From: Lachnospiraceae bacterium | GTDB lineage: Bacteria > Bacillota > Clostridia > Lachnospirales > Lachnospiraceae | DNA length: 64,000 nt | Assembly: GCA_900771955.1 (NCBI GenBank) | Contig: CAAGPW010000167.1 | Coordinates: forward strand, 1-64,000 | Reading direction: 5' to 3' | Shown here: one piece after another, positions 1 to 8,242 of the stretch | Numbering within the stretch: the stretch's first letter is position 1 | Layout of the letters: each line of letters opens with the position of its first letter | Program-made: the position numbers and the translations under genes | The notes under the pieces: generated by a model | The model's input: only the letters and a program-made list of their open reading frames with translations | Databases searched by the model: none | What the model was told of the DNA's origin: nothing

Positions 1-122
1 TAAATTTAGCCATAATTGCTCATGCAAGCATGGCATTATGTCTAAATTTGCATGGCTCTGAATAGTTACCATATTATTATGACTCATCTTATCATATTGA
101 CGGGAGAAAAACAACAATGGTG

Positions 123-152
123 TTGGCAGTTGCCGGTCGGCTGGGGTATAAT
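123..152 (+). promoter_or_regulatory. Sigma-A promoter of the SGNH hydrolase gene
   Basis: TTGGCA at 123-128 and a perfect TATAAT at 147-152 are separated by 18 bp. The predicted start of transcription near 159 leaves a leader of about 50 nt before the ATG at 212. The rest of the first 211 bases holds no gene that I can see. Confidence 0.55.
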
Positions 153-211
153 GAAACCAGTCTGGCTCGTCCCGCATTTCCCATAGAAAACAGAAAGGAT
201 TTCGTTATCTT

Positions 212-1654
212 ATGAATTCGAAAGCCCATAAAAAATTTTCATTTTTAAAAATAATTGCCTGCATCCTCGGCATCTGCCTGTTACTTGCCGTACTCGCCGC
301 AGGAATTCTCTACCTGAAGCTGCAGGAGCCGGGGAAGCGCTCCGCCGATTTTGCACGCCTGCAGCAGGAATCCTATCAGGGGATCTTCTGTTCCATGTAT
401 GCTCCCGAAGCTTTTCCCGAGGACATTTACCCTGCTTACATGGGCTATGATACCGTAAGCTGCTCACATCGGATCACTTCCTTCTCTGATCTGTCCGATT
501 ATCTGGAGACCGCTTTTTCCTCCGGGAATGAAGTCTCCCACGTATTTCTGGTGCTGGATCCTCTGGTTCTGTGGAACAGCAGCCTGCATAACAGTGACCG
601 TTTCAACGATTCTCTGGACACGCAGCTGTTATCCTATATTGACAGCTATTCCGGAGCGGATTTTACCATTTTATTTTCCACGCCTTCGCTGGCCTACTGG
701 CAGTCTCATGCCGACGGAAGATCCGAGACCTACGAAAATGTGGTGCGGGTTCTGGCTGCTCCTCTGGATTTCCGGAGCAACGTTTCTCTGTATTTTCCTT
801 CCGGGGAGGAATGGCTGATCTCCAATCCGGATGCTTACGATACCCCTCTGGAATTGAACGCCACTGCTGCCCGCTCTGTTATGCTATCCATTTTAGGAGG
901 CGATCTGCAATACCGTGATACGGAAAAATACAGCAGTCTGGATCATTTTGCTTCTCTGATCCAAGGCGCTGTGGATGCTCCTGCTTCCTATCCCGATCTG
1001 TCGGACTATGACATTGTCTTTTTCGGAGACAGTGTCTTCGGAAACTATCACGATTTTTCCTCGGTTCCGGGCGTCATCGGTGCATTGACGCAAGCCGCTA
1101 CCCACAATCTGGCCGTCGGTGGTTCCTCCGCGACACAGATCAGCGCCGGAGATAAATCTTTCCCCAGTGCCGTACAGCGTTTTCTGTCTGGAGACAATGC
1201 TTCTCTCTCCGAAGGGAAAAAGCTCTGTTTTGTGATCAACTATGGACTGAATGATTATTTCACCGGATACACGGTAGAGGAGTATGGAAATGGACTGACA
1301 GCCGGCATACAGTCCCTGCAGGATGCCTATCCCGATGCGGAAATTCTGATTGTATCTTCCAACTTCATCACCTCTTTCCAGAACGGTACAGCTCATAACA
1401 ACGAGCGTGGAGAGGTGCTGGCGGATTACGTGGCAGCTGCTGAAACGATTGCTGCCAAACAGAAGGTTGATTTTCTGAATGCCAATGAAGTCCTGCAATG
1501 GGATACTAAAAATGCTGCCGGGTATCTGGTGGATGCCATCCACCCCAACGAAGAAGGACGTTTCCTTCTCGGTGCGGCAATAATTAAGGCTTTAGAGGAG
1601 GTTCTCCCCGGTAAAGTACCAGCAGACCGTCCCGTGCCGTCTCCGCCAGTGTGA
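212..1654 (+). CDS. Membrane-anchored or secreted SGNH/GDSL-type hydrolase
   Basis: 480 aa. One hydrophobic N-terminal helix (about residues 11-33) marks an exported protein that stays membrane-anchored or is cleaved. The C-terminal half carries the SGNH blocks in order: FFGDSVFG (nucleophile Ser), GGSSATQ (Gly block), NYGLNDY (Asn block) and DAIHPNEEG (Asp/His pair). Members of the family are esterases or lipases, and in glycan loci they often remove O-acetyl groups from surface sugars; that substrate is inferred, not shown. Residues about 40-260 match no domain I recognise. The ATG at 212 is chosen because AGAAAGG lies about 15 nt upstream and a promoter ends at 152. It stands alone, followed by a leftward XRE gene. 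Confidence 0.8.
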   Translation: MNSKAHKKFSFLKIIACILGICLLLAVLAAGILYLKLQEPGKRSADFARLQQESYQGIFCSMYAPEAFPEDIYPAYMGYDTVSCSHRITSFSDLSDYLETAFSSGNEVSHVFLVLDPLVLWNSSLHNSDRFNDSLDTQLLSYIDSYSGADFTILFSTPSLAYWQSHADGRSETYENVVRVLAAPLDFRSNVSLYFPSGEEWLISNPDAYDTPLELNATAARSVMLSILGGDLQYRDTEKYSSLDHFASLIQGAVDAPASYPDLSDYDIVFFGDSVFGNYHDFSSVPGVIGALTQAATHNLAVGGSSATQISAGDKSFPSAVQRFLSGDNASLSEGKKLCFVINYGLNDYFTGYTVEEYGNGLTAGIQSLQDAYPDAEILIVSSNFITSFQNGTAHNNERGEVLADYVAAAETIAAKQKVDFLNANEVLQWDTKNAAGYLVDAIHPNEEGRFLLGAAIIKALEEVLPGKVPADRPVPSPPV

Positions 1655-1812
1655 TCCCATAGCCTCATCCTGATTGATCCCGTCCGGCACCGCGGCAAAG
1701 CGGATGCAACGCAACAGTACAGCCAGTGCAAAGATGCCCTAGAAAAGAATGCGTCTTTTTTTCTTATCCGAAGTTATTGCGGTAATGTAGTCTGTCATTC
1801 TGTGTTTGTCGC

Positions 1813-2157
1813 CTATTCTTCCGTATACTGGTTCAACATTTTGAGATAACGCAGCAGAGATTCCTTTTTATCAGAGGCGAGACCGCGGTAGATCTGCAAT
1901 ATGATTTCTTCGTCACGCGTCTGCACTTCGGCCATTTCCCGCTCTTCGAAGATATCCGTGACAGAGACTCCCAGCTGATTACAAAGGGCCATCATAGTGT
2001 CGATTCTCGGCACTGTTTTTCCGTCCAGAAAGCAACTTACCGTAGAGGAAGAAAGACCCGAATATCTGGCTATCTTATAAGGAGTCGTTCCTCTATCCTT
2101 ACATATCTGCTCGAATCTCTGTGCTATTTCCGCGCATTTTTCTTTCGTATTGTACAT
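1813..2157 (-). CDS. XRE-family HTH transcriptional regulator (copy 1)
   Basis: 114 aa from the ATG at 2157; an in-frame TTG at 2166 is less likely because the paralogue at 6066-6491 starts at the equivalent Met-Tyr-Asn and AGGCGG lies 9 nt before this ATG. Residues about 8-65 form a Cro/C1-type HTH (TPYKIARYSG, SSSTVSCFLDG, PRIDTMMALC). A short acidic helical tail follows. It is clearly paralogous to the second XRE gene, and a 30-bp box upstream of both genes is conserved, which points to autoregulation by related DNA-binding specificity. It lies divergently from the tyrosine recombinase gene, so it may control that gene. Confidence 0.8.
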   Translation of the reverse strand: MYNTKEKCAEIAQRFEQICKDRGTTPYKIARYSGLSSSTVSCFLDGKTVPRIDTMMALCNQLGVSVTDIFEEREMAEVQTRDEEIILQIYRGLASDKKESLLRYLKMLNQYTEE

Positions 2158-2199
2158 ATGTTTCAACCGCCTTTGCTTTATATTTATGTCTCTATAAAG

Positions 2200-2229
2200 T
2201 ACGTGGCGGAAATCGACAGAATCTTACAA
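2200..2229 (-). promoter_or_regulatory. Conserved box upstream of XRE copy 1 (putative operator)
   Basis: This 30-bp stretch matches 6537-6566, upstream of the second XRE gene, at 25 of 30 positions. The core reads TGGC-N7-GACA here and TGGC-N7-GCCA in the other copy, an interrupted dyad of the kind bound by XRE dimers. It lies about 43 nt before the ATG. Confidence 0.45.
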
Positions 2230-2319
2230 AAAACTTTTTTTAGGCGCAATTTTTCAAAAAAAGTTTTTCTGACCTCAATTGCCAAAGTAAATTCCAGTTG
2301 CTCTTCTCCCAGATTTCCT

Positions 2320-2347
2320 TTGTTTTCTTGAAAACATCCGATATAAT
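2320..2347 (+). promoter_or_regulatory. Probable promoter of the tyrosine recombinase gene
   Basis: A perfect TATAAT at 2342-2347 has a weak -35 (TTGTTT at 2320-2325, 16-bp spacer). AAAGGAG follows, about 8 nt before the ATG at 2390. The -35 call is soft. Confidence 0.4.
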
Positions 2348-2389
2348 AATTCACATTGCATATCAAAAAATAACAAAGGAGTTTCTGTA

Positions 2390-3319
2390 ATGAACAATTT
2401 AGACGCGCACATTATTGATTATCTGGCACACTGTGAATTTCAAAAAAGATTGGATTCTAAAACGCTGAAAGCCTATCAGATTGATCTCAGACAATTTTCG
2501 GAGTTTATTGGTACTTCTGATCTATCTGCTATTTCGTCTTCTAAACTGGAAGCTTATATCAGTAAACTTCATCAACTGTATAAGCCCAAAACCGTAAAGC
2601 GAAAAATCGCATCCACAAAAGCGTTTTTTCACTATTTAGAGTATAAAGAAATTATTACCCTAAATCCTTTCAACAAAATTCAAATTAAATTTCGTGAACC
2701 TGCCATTTTACCCAAAACAATCCCCCTGCACACCGTAGAATCAATTCTGTCAACCATCTACGCATACCGTATTCAGGCCCCTACCTCATATCAGCGTCAA
2801 AACGCTTTACGTGATGCCGCTATTATCGAATTGCTTTTTGCCACCGGGATACGAATTTCCGAACTATGCTCCCTAAAAACAAGTGACGTCAATCTGGCAG
2901 ACAGGTCCCTTTTAATTTACGGAAAAGGGAGTAAAGAACGGCGCATGCAAATAGGTAATGATGACGTCTTACATCTTCTGATGGAATACTGCCATATTTT
3001 TCATAATGCAGAAACACCTTGTGAATTTTTTTTCATTAATCAAAATAAAACACCGGTATCCGATCAGACAGTTCGGCGTATGATCAATAAATATACCTCT
3101 CTTGCTGCAATCAACCTTCATATTACTCCACACATGTTCCGGCATACATTTGCTACCAGTCTTTTAGAGGCGGATGTAGACATTCGATACATACAGGAAA
3201 TGCTGGGACATAGTTCTATTAATGTCACGGAGATTTATACGCATGTAGCCCTATCCAAACAGAGGGATATCCTTACCGCCAAGCATCCCAGAAAATTCTT
3301 TCAGTTTGAACACATTTGA
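2390..3319 (+). CDS. XerC/D-like tyrosine recombinase (integrase)
   Basis: 309 aa, the usual length of Xer-type enzymes. An N-terminal SAM-like core-binding domain (about 5-90) precedes the catalytic domain, with all active-site residues visible: R155 (TGIRISELC), Lys in the GKGSKE turn (about 179-182), H248 and R251 (HMFRHTFAT), H274 (MLGHSS) and nucleophile Y283 (YTHV). Start supported by AAAGGAG. It is not obviously the housekeeping XerC or XerD, because it sits in an accessory block beside XRE and AbiH genes. A 13-bp hairpin and then a GGATAA-N7-TTATCC palindrome lie directly downstream, and that palindrome recurs twice at 17.0 and 21.4 kb. The enzyme is the natural candidate to act on these sites, an inference. 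Confidence 0.9.
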   Translation: MNNLDAHIIDYLAHCEFQKRLDSKTLKAYQIDLRQFSEFIGTSDLSAISSSKLEAYISKLHQLYKPKTVKRKIASTKAFFHYLEYKEIITLNPFNKIQIKFREPAILPKTIPLHTVESILSTIYAYRIQAPTSYQRQNALRDAAIIELLFATGIRISELCSLKTSDVNLADRSLLIYGKGSKERRMQIGNDDVLHLLMEYCHIFHNAETPCEFFFINQNKTPVSDQTVRRMINKYTSLAAINLHITPHMFRHTFATSLLEADVDIRYIQEMLGHSSINVTEIYTHVALSKQRDILTAKHPRKFFQFEHI

Positions 3320-3381
3320 CTGGAACTCCATTACTTCGTCAATAGCATTATTGGACAATCCATCTGAAGAAACTTATTTCC

Positions 3382-3417
3382 AAAGCACTGATTTGCAGTT
3401 TTGTAAATCAGTGCTTT
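3382..3417. terminator. Perfect 13-bp hairpin after the recombinase gene
   Basis: AAAGCACTGATTT (3382-3394) pairs fully with 3405-3417 around a 10-nt loop. No long T-run follows on either strand, so it may be a bidirectional terminator between convergent genes or part of a recombination region with the palindrome just to its right. Confidence 0.55.
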
Positions 3418-3423
3418 ATTAAT

Positions 3424-3442
3424 GGATAATATCAGATTATCC
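3424..3442. repeat. GGATAA-N7-TTATCC palindromic site, copy 1
   Basis: Six-base inverted arms flank a 7-bp spacer (TATCAGA). The outer flanks TTAAT before and ATC after are shared with the copy at 16993-17011, while the spacer differs. The layout, two inverted arms with a 6-8 bp centre, is that of a tyrosine recombinase core site. It lies about 100 bp after the recombinase stop codon. Confidence 0.6.
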
Positions 3443-3476
3443 ATCTCGCATATAGTAATAATTATGTTGATGATTT

Positions 3477-4397
3477 CTAACTTCTTACTTGCAAATAATC
3501 CTTTTTCTCCTTCTCACCATTCGGCCTCAGTATCTGCGGTATGGTAATAAATTCTATTTTGTTTTCAAAAGAATACTTTTGGGCTCGAATAATTTCTTTA
3601 TCTGCTTTCTCATAATAGGATATTTTCCATCTTTCAGGATGAAGCATTTCTTCAATTTCTTCCATGTATTCATGATCCACCGCACTCATGGAATGTCCTA
3701 ATACAACGATACTATCTATTCCCTTGCATTCCTCCAAAAAGCTTCTAAGCTTCTTTAGCTGCAATTTTTTCCGCCATCTTTCATAAAAATCAAAGGCTTC
3801 TCTTCGTTGCTGCGCAATGTAGTAATCCCAGTCTTCTTCATTCATAGAAGCCCATGAACTGATATAGCTATGTTCATCGCTTCTGTATCCAAATATTAAA
3901 GGTGTTCCTTCTTCATAACATCCATGGATATGAAATATAGGAACCTTGTCCGGATTGGGGAATAAATATTCAAGCGTAGATGTATAGTTGAAAGAAAGTA
4001 CTGCATCTCCTTTTATAAATAACTCTTTTTCTTCTTTTTTTCCTCTTGCATCCCTGTTAGCTGCTTTCACCATCTTATGCAAAGCTGATTCGATTGCCTC
4101 GTCAATGCTCTCCAAATACATCTGCATATTCAGAATGCCACCATCTCTATCCGATTCATGGTCCGACATATAATCAGGAAACACCTCATTTTGAAACATA
4201 ATTTCATCCAAATTAATATTATTTAAAGCCTGCTCATACTCATTCCAGTCGACGTCATATTCCATCAGTACCTCAAGCGCATTCTCCACCTCATTATAGA
4301 CCGGCTCTGCTTCTAAGTACTTTTTAAAATCTTTTGTCTTCGTATTCAATTCAAAATGTAAATCAAATCCATTTCCTATTACATATAACGTGCTCAT
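3477..4397 (-). CDS. AbiH-family abortive-infection protein
   Basis: 306 aa. The N-terminus VIGNGFDLHFELNT (about residues 5-18) is the hallmark of the AbiH family, whose founding member gives lactococci phage resistance by abortive infection. Further blocks are LSFNYTSTLEYLF and HIHGCYEEG in the middle and VLGHSMSAVDHEYM near residue 240. The order Gly-rich start, FNYT, HIHG, GHS-x3-D parallels the motif order of SIR2-like NAD-consuming proteins, so a related fold is possible (inference). The gene is convergent with the recombinase, and the membrane-protein gene upstream runs in the same direction after a gap of about 120 bp. A phage-defence role fits its setting; the biochemical activity is not known from sequence. 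Confidence 0.8.
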   Translation of the reverse strand: MSTLYVIGNGFDLHFELNTKTKDFKKYLEAEPVYNEVENALEVLMEYDVDWNEYEQALNNINLDEIMFQNEVFPDYMSDHESDRDGGILNMQMYLESIDEAIESALHKMVKAANRDARGKKEEKELFIKGDAVLSFNYTSTLEYLFPNPDKVPIFHIHGCYEEGTPLIFGYRSDEHSYISSWASMNEEDWDYYIAQQRREAFDFYERWRKKLQLKKLRSFLEECKGIDSIVVLGHSMSAVDHEYMEEIEEMLHPERWKISYYEKADKEIIRAQKYSFENKIEFITIPQILRPNGEKEKKDYLQVRS

Positions 4398-4516
4398 TAC
4401 ATTACCCTTTTTTCTATTTTGTTGTCTTTTATTATACTACATTTCATTTTTTATTTTCGTTCGATTTATCAACCCATCCCGCTGCAATACGAATTCCTGC
4501 AGATTGCAAATCTCTA

Positions 4517-6145
4517 TTAATCCTGTTTTTCCTTGTCAATCACTGTCACTTCTTCAAAATATCTATTTGATGTTTTTATTCCCTTTTTATCAAGAATCGT
4601 TTGTTCATCACGATATATCTCCGTGGTGTTTTTTTCTTCGTATTCTGCTACGATATATACTTCCTCATTTTCAAATAATACAATTTGTCCTGTACTGTCA
4701 ATAACTTTAAATTCTTTTTGATTTCTTGCAGCATATGTACCATACAAATAAAATACTCCTAAGTAAATTGCTATTGCTACTAAAAAAATTACAAGTATTC
4801 CAGGTTTTAAAAGTTTGTAAAAATATATTTTACTCTCCACCTGCTTCTTCTTATCGTAGCAAACATAAAAGCTTATAAATACGCCGGGAAACATTATGAA
4901 CACTGCTGCTATTAATGCGGCAGCAAAATCTCCGTACCCTAATTCCCTTATTCTAATGTTTTCATTTAATACAATTTTCACCATAAGTATTCCTGTGATC
5001 GCTATTATTTCTAATGCTACCAAAAAGATTTTATTATATATTTTTGAAACATTATTCACAATCCAATATATCAGGTAGCAGGCTACACTATATATAATTA
5101 CAACTGCCAGATATAATGCCAGATCATATAAAAAATTTCCACCTGTTATATTAAGGTTTATATGATTTACTCCGAAATAATCAATTTTCCCACATTGATA
5201 TGCATAAATAAATATTTTAATAAAGGTGGTTACCACACCCAGTCCTACTGTAGTAATCAGAGTGACCACCCCTATATGATTACAAAGGTACTCTATTCTT
5301 TTTCTTAATTTTTCCTCCTCTATTTCATTTTTAATGGCATTCTCATGCCTTTGTTCTTCACTGATCTGGCTTGAAATCCCCTGTTCTGTCTGCCAAAGAA
5401 GCTCATCAAATTGTTCCTCCGGCATATTCGGAGTAATGTTTTCGTAACTTCTCTTCTTAAATTCCGTCAGCGCCTTCCGCGATAAAAAGCACCTTCTGAA
5501 AATCTTTAAATCATGTGTCAGCTTTCTTTCCGGCAGCAAAGCATGTATATACGCAAAAGTATCATGATATTCCCCTATCAACACTATTATGTTTTCTACA
5601 CACATATAGCATACAAAGTATACAAATAAAACAAATATGTTTTTCCGATACGAATCACTTCCTGCGCCTGCCAATATTACAAAGATCATAGCTCCAATCC
5701 CTATCGCAGTTATCCATTTCGGCAAACAATATTTGCTGCCTCTATCTATTAAGAAATCAGCCAAAACTATATTTGCTATCACATTCCATATAAGTAACTC
5801 AAATCCAAGCGGCAATGACGTGGGTGCCAGCAGGAAAGCGGCCAAACCAAATATTTTTATACCCTGAGCAACTTTAATGTTCCCCTCTTTCTCTCTGGGA
5901 AGACTCAATATCTCCATCATAAATAGCGGCGGCTGCCACATAATTTCTTTTAAACTGCTGCCCTTCGTAATCCATATATATGTTACAAATAAGCCTAAAA
6001 TATAGGTCATGGCTGTCACGATAAAATTAAATCTGATTTTCTGAAAAAAGGGGGTCCTAAAATATTTAATCGCTATACACCCTATCATAATCACTACAAG
6101 CCAGATCAACGCTGCGTATACTCTGTTGGTAAGTATTAATTGCAT
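4517..6145 (-). CDS. Multi-span membrane protein of unknown function, coupled to an XRE regulator
   Basis: 542 aa. I count about ten hydrophobic segments in two groups of five: residues about 10-185 and about 290-480. A charged, Glu/Arg-rich cytoplasmic linker (about 205-285) lies between them and a soluble tail of about 55 residues follows. I recognise no family. The ATG at 6145 is strongly supported by AAAGGAG 7 nt upstream, and it lies inside the end of the XRE gene (80-bp overlap), so the two are translationally linked. A regulator-membrane protein pair in a defence neighbourhood could be a membrane-acting effector with its repressor, but a transporter or sensor is equally possible. Confidence 0.6.
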   Translation of the reverse strand: MQLILTNRVYAALIWLVVIMIGCIAIKYFRTPFFQKIRFNFIVTAMTYILGLFVTYIWITKGSSLKEIMWQPPLFMMEILSLPREKEGNIKVAQGIKIFGLAAFLLAPTSLPLGFELLIWNVIANIVLADFLIDRGSKYCLPKWITAIGIGAMIFVILAGAGSDSYRKNIFVLFVYFVCYMCVENIIVLIGEYHDTFAYIHALLPERKLTHDLKIFRRCFLSRKALTEFKKRSYENITPNMPEEQFDELLWQTEQGISSQISEEQRHENAIKNEIEEEKLRKRIEYLCNHIGVVTLITTVGLGVVTTFIKIFIYAYQCGKIDYFGVNHINLNITGGNFLYDLALYLAVVIIYSVACYLIYWIVNNVSKIYNKIFLVALEIIAITGILMVKIVLNENIRIRELGYGDFAAALIAAVFIMFPGVFISFYVCYDKKKQVESKIYFYKLLKPGILVIFLVAIAIYLGVFYLYGTYAARNQKEFKVIDSTGQIVLFENEEVYIVAEYEEKNTTEIYRDEQTILDKKGIKTSNRYFEEVTVIDKEKQD

Positions 6146-6491
6146 TATTTTCTCCTTTGTACTGTGCCAGCATCTTAGTGTAATAGTTCAGACGCTCTCT
6201 CTTATCCTTTGGAAGCACTCTGTATATTTTCAATAATTCTTCCTCTTCCTTTGTCATTTGCGCCACTGTTTCTCCTTCTTCGAAGAATTCCGTCATCGTT
6301 ATCCCCAAAAGATTGCAAAGTATAAGTAAGGTATCAATTCTTGGTTTTGTTTTCCCCTTTATAAAGCCACTCACTGTGGACGATGAAACTCCCGTATCCT
6401 TTACCAATTTATACGGTGTGCATCCTTTTATCTCGCATATTTGTTTGAATTTCAATGCTAACTGCTCACACTTTTCCTGCGGATTATACAT
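6066..6491 (-). CDS. XRE-family HTH transcriptional regulator (copy 2)
   Basis: 141 aa with a Cro/C1-type HTH at about residues 8-65 (TPYKLVKDTGV, SSSTVSGFIKG, PRIDTLLILC), closely similar along its length to the regulator at 1813-2157. The last 26 residues or so are encoded within the sequence that also contains the ribosome site and start of the membrane-protein gene, so this tail may be evolutionarily young. AAAGGTGG lies 7 nt before the ATG. The conserved 30-bp box at 6537-6566 lies about 45 bp upstream. It probably represses its own operon, which includes the membrane protein. Confidence 0.8.
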   Translation of the reverse strand: MYNPQEKCEQLALKFKQICEIKGCTPYKLVKDTGVSSSTVSGFIKGKTKPRIDTLLILCNLLGITMTEFFEEGETVAQMTKEEEELLKIYRVLPKDKRERLNYYTKMLAQYKGENNAINTYQQSIRSVDLACSDYDRVYSD

Positions 6492-6536
6492 TTCTTTACC
6501 ACCTTTATCATGTATTAAATAAGGTCCTACATTTAA

Positions 6537-6566
6537 TACATGGCAAAAATCGCCAAAATCTTACAA
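6537..6566 (-). promoter_or_regulatory. Conserved box upstream of XRE copy 2 (putative operator)
   Basis: It matches the box at 2200-2229 at 25 of 30 positions. The centre is TGGC-N7-GCCA, a perfect interrupted dyad. It fills the 83-bp gap between the XRE start and the stop codon of the gene at 6575. Confidence 0.45.
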
Positions 6567-6574
6567 GATTTTTC

Positions 6575-8005
6575 TCATCGCCCAAATAAAGTTGCCACTG
6601 CATCTTTCAGTGTATTCATATTTGCTCTATAATCTCCTGGCGTTTTTGCAAGTGTAAACGTATATCTATTGTCTTCATTATAAGTAATCTTGTAATGAGT
6701 ACCATTGTTTATTTTAAATCCAGCTTCTATAAGCTGTCTTTTTCGCTGAGCATTCAAATTTCCCGAATCATCTATAATTTCTCTCAACCATTTCTCAATC
6801 TCGTCCGCTTTTCCCGTTTGGCGGTTTAGATCAAGAATATTAGTTAAAACATGAAACTTTCTGGATGTCCGTAGATTCAGATCGTTATCGAGTAATCCCT
6901 TCTCCTTCTCCAATACCCGTAATATTACGTCCTTTATTTCGTCTTTATATAACTCCTTCTCCGATATTTCCAGCTCGATCTTATTTTCCGCATTATTTTT
7001 TCCCTTATGTTCCAAAATATACTCATAGGATTGTATTTTGCTTTCTTTCCTGTTTAACTCAGCATTCAAATCTTTTATACGTTCTTCAAGCTTCTGTATA
7101 TGTTGATCCTTTAAATTTCCCTTTTCTTCCTCTTCCTTTAGGATTTTTTCAAATATTTCGGAAAGCTCCGGATCCCGCTCACTCTTTTTCTGGATGTTTG
7201 CAAAGCGAATCTTGTTCCAGGACAAATCATCATCTATTTTGGTCATCAGAAGCCGCTGTTGAACCGTTTTCTCTATTGCCTGCTGCATCTCTTCCATGGA
7301 TTCATAATCATCCGGTAACATTCGATAAGAACTGTCAACTCCATAGAAGATTTCCACAGCCCCTGCATACGGATTTGCACTATTCGTAATTTTTCGAACT
7401 GTGGGAGCGATTTCCCTTGTTTCCACAACCACATGTGCAATACCCGCCAGATTGGTGGCCAATCCGTCATAATTAATAGGCTCATCAATAGCATATCTGG
7501 GGTATGTCACATAAATCAAAGGCATAAAATATGGTTTTTTCCGCAAGATCAAATCTCTTGCCAGATCAAGATTATCTTTTGTTATTTTATGCGGCTTATT
7601 TGATACCATTATGTCTTGATCCATCCCGCCATATTCCTCTGCCACGATTTGTTTTAATAAACGGGGCTTATTAAAAGTCTGAGACATCCTGACAGAAATA
7701 TTTGCCGCATCCGAATATAATTGTATCGCCAATACATTTAAAGTATCCGTTCTCTTTAAGACATAATCATTTGTCCAAATAACTCCGTTAACGTGACTAA
7801 CCAATCGAATAATCAGTGCTTCCGGATAGCGGAGAATTTCCAGATTTTCTTTTCCCGTATCTATGCTATATTCGCTGTCACCGTTATATGACAAATTGTG
7901 AAAGTGATAATTTCTATTACCATCCAGCCAGTTGATCACATACTCAATGAGTCTATCCCCTGTTAATGTATCTGCCACAACAAGTTTTGTTGAGAAAATA
8001 AGCAT
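6575..8005 (-). CDS. Unrecognised protein with central coiled coil, defence-block neighbour
   Basis: 476 aa, no signal peptide or membrane segment. Residues about 1-265 look like a mixed alpha/beta globular domain. Residues about 280-335 are a Glu/Lys-rich coiled coil (EEEEKGNLKDQHIQKLEERI region). A basic C-terminal domain of about 130 residues includes a possible winged-helix-like stretch. I do not recognise a family. The ATG is secured by AAGGAGG with 7-nt spacing, and an extended -10 promoter lies just upstream. Its setting next to AbiH, XRE and recombinase genes suggests an accessory or anti-phage gene; that is inference from position only. Confidence 0.6.
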   Translation of the reverse strand: MLIFSTKLVVADTLTGDRLIEYVINWLDGNRNYHFHNLSYNGDSEYSIDTGKENLEILRYPEALIIRLVSHVNGVIWTNDYVLKRTDTLNVLAIQLYSDAANISVRMSQTFNKPRLLKQIVAEEYGGMDQDIMVSNKPHKITKDNLDLARDLILRKKPYFMPLIYVTYPRYAIDEPINYDGLATNLAGIAHVVVETREIAPTVRKITNSANPYAGAVEIFYGVDSSYRMLPDDYESMEEMQQAIEKTVQQRLLMTKIDDDLSWNKIRFANIQKKSERDPELSEIFEKILKEEEEKGNLKDQHIQKLEERIKDLNAELNRKESKIQSYEYILEHKGKNNAENKIELEISEKELYKDEIKDVILRVLEKEKGLLDNDLNLRTSRKFHVLTNILDLNRQTGKADEIEKWLREIIDDSGNLNAQRKRQLIEAGFKINNGTHYKITYNEDNRYTFTLAKTPGDYRANMNTLKDAVATLFGR

Positions 8006-8052
8006 AATATCTCCTCCTTTGTAACATCTGCCCTTATCCCCTTTATATCGTA

Positions 8053-8112
8053 ATTATAGCATATAACCTACCTCATCTATATTTCGGTTTTTGAAGTGGA
8101 CATTTCGGTTTT
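8053..8112 (-). promoter_or_regulatory. Extended -10 promoter with two direct repeats 21 bp apart
   Basis: On the minus strand TGC-TATAAT (8061-8053) is an extended -10 without a good -35. ATTTCGGTTTT occurs twice on the plus strand, at 8081-8091 and 8102-8112, exactly 21 bp (two helical turns) apart. The nearer copy overlaps the -35 region. This is the layout of an activator-dependent promoter for the gene starting at 8005. Confidence 0.45.
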
Positions 8113-8179
8113 CCGCACCACGGTTTAACTGCCTTTTCAACGCAATGCCACTATATCGATCCCCAAATTTGTGTAATAA

Positions 8180-8208
8180 TTGCGTTTTTCCACATAATAT
8201 GTTATGAT
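8180..8208 (+). promoter_or_regulatory. Extended -10 sigma-A promoter of the pseB-like gene
   Basis: TTGCGT (8180-8185), a 17-bp spacer and TATGAT (8203-8208) preceded by TGT (extended -10). Transcription should begin near 8215, which excludes the upstream in-frame ATG at 8204 as a start codon. Confidence 0.65.
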
Positions 8209-8242
8209 GAATAGGAATTTAAGTTTTGAAAGTGAGGACGTT

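Noticed and set aside
893..1543. Long open frame antisense to the SGNH hydrolase gene
   Set aside because: No ribosome site or domain; the sense protein has full catalytic motifs.
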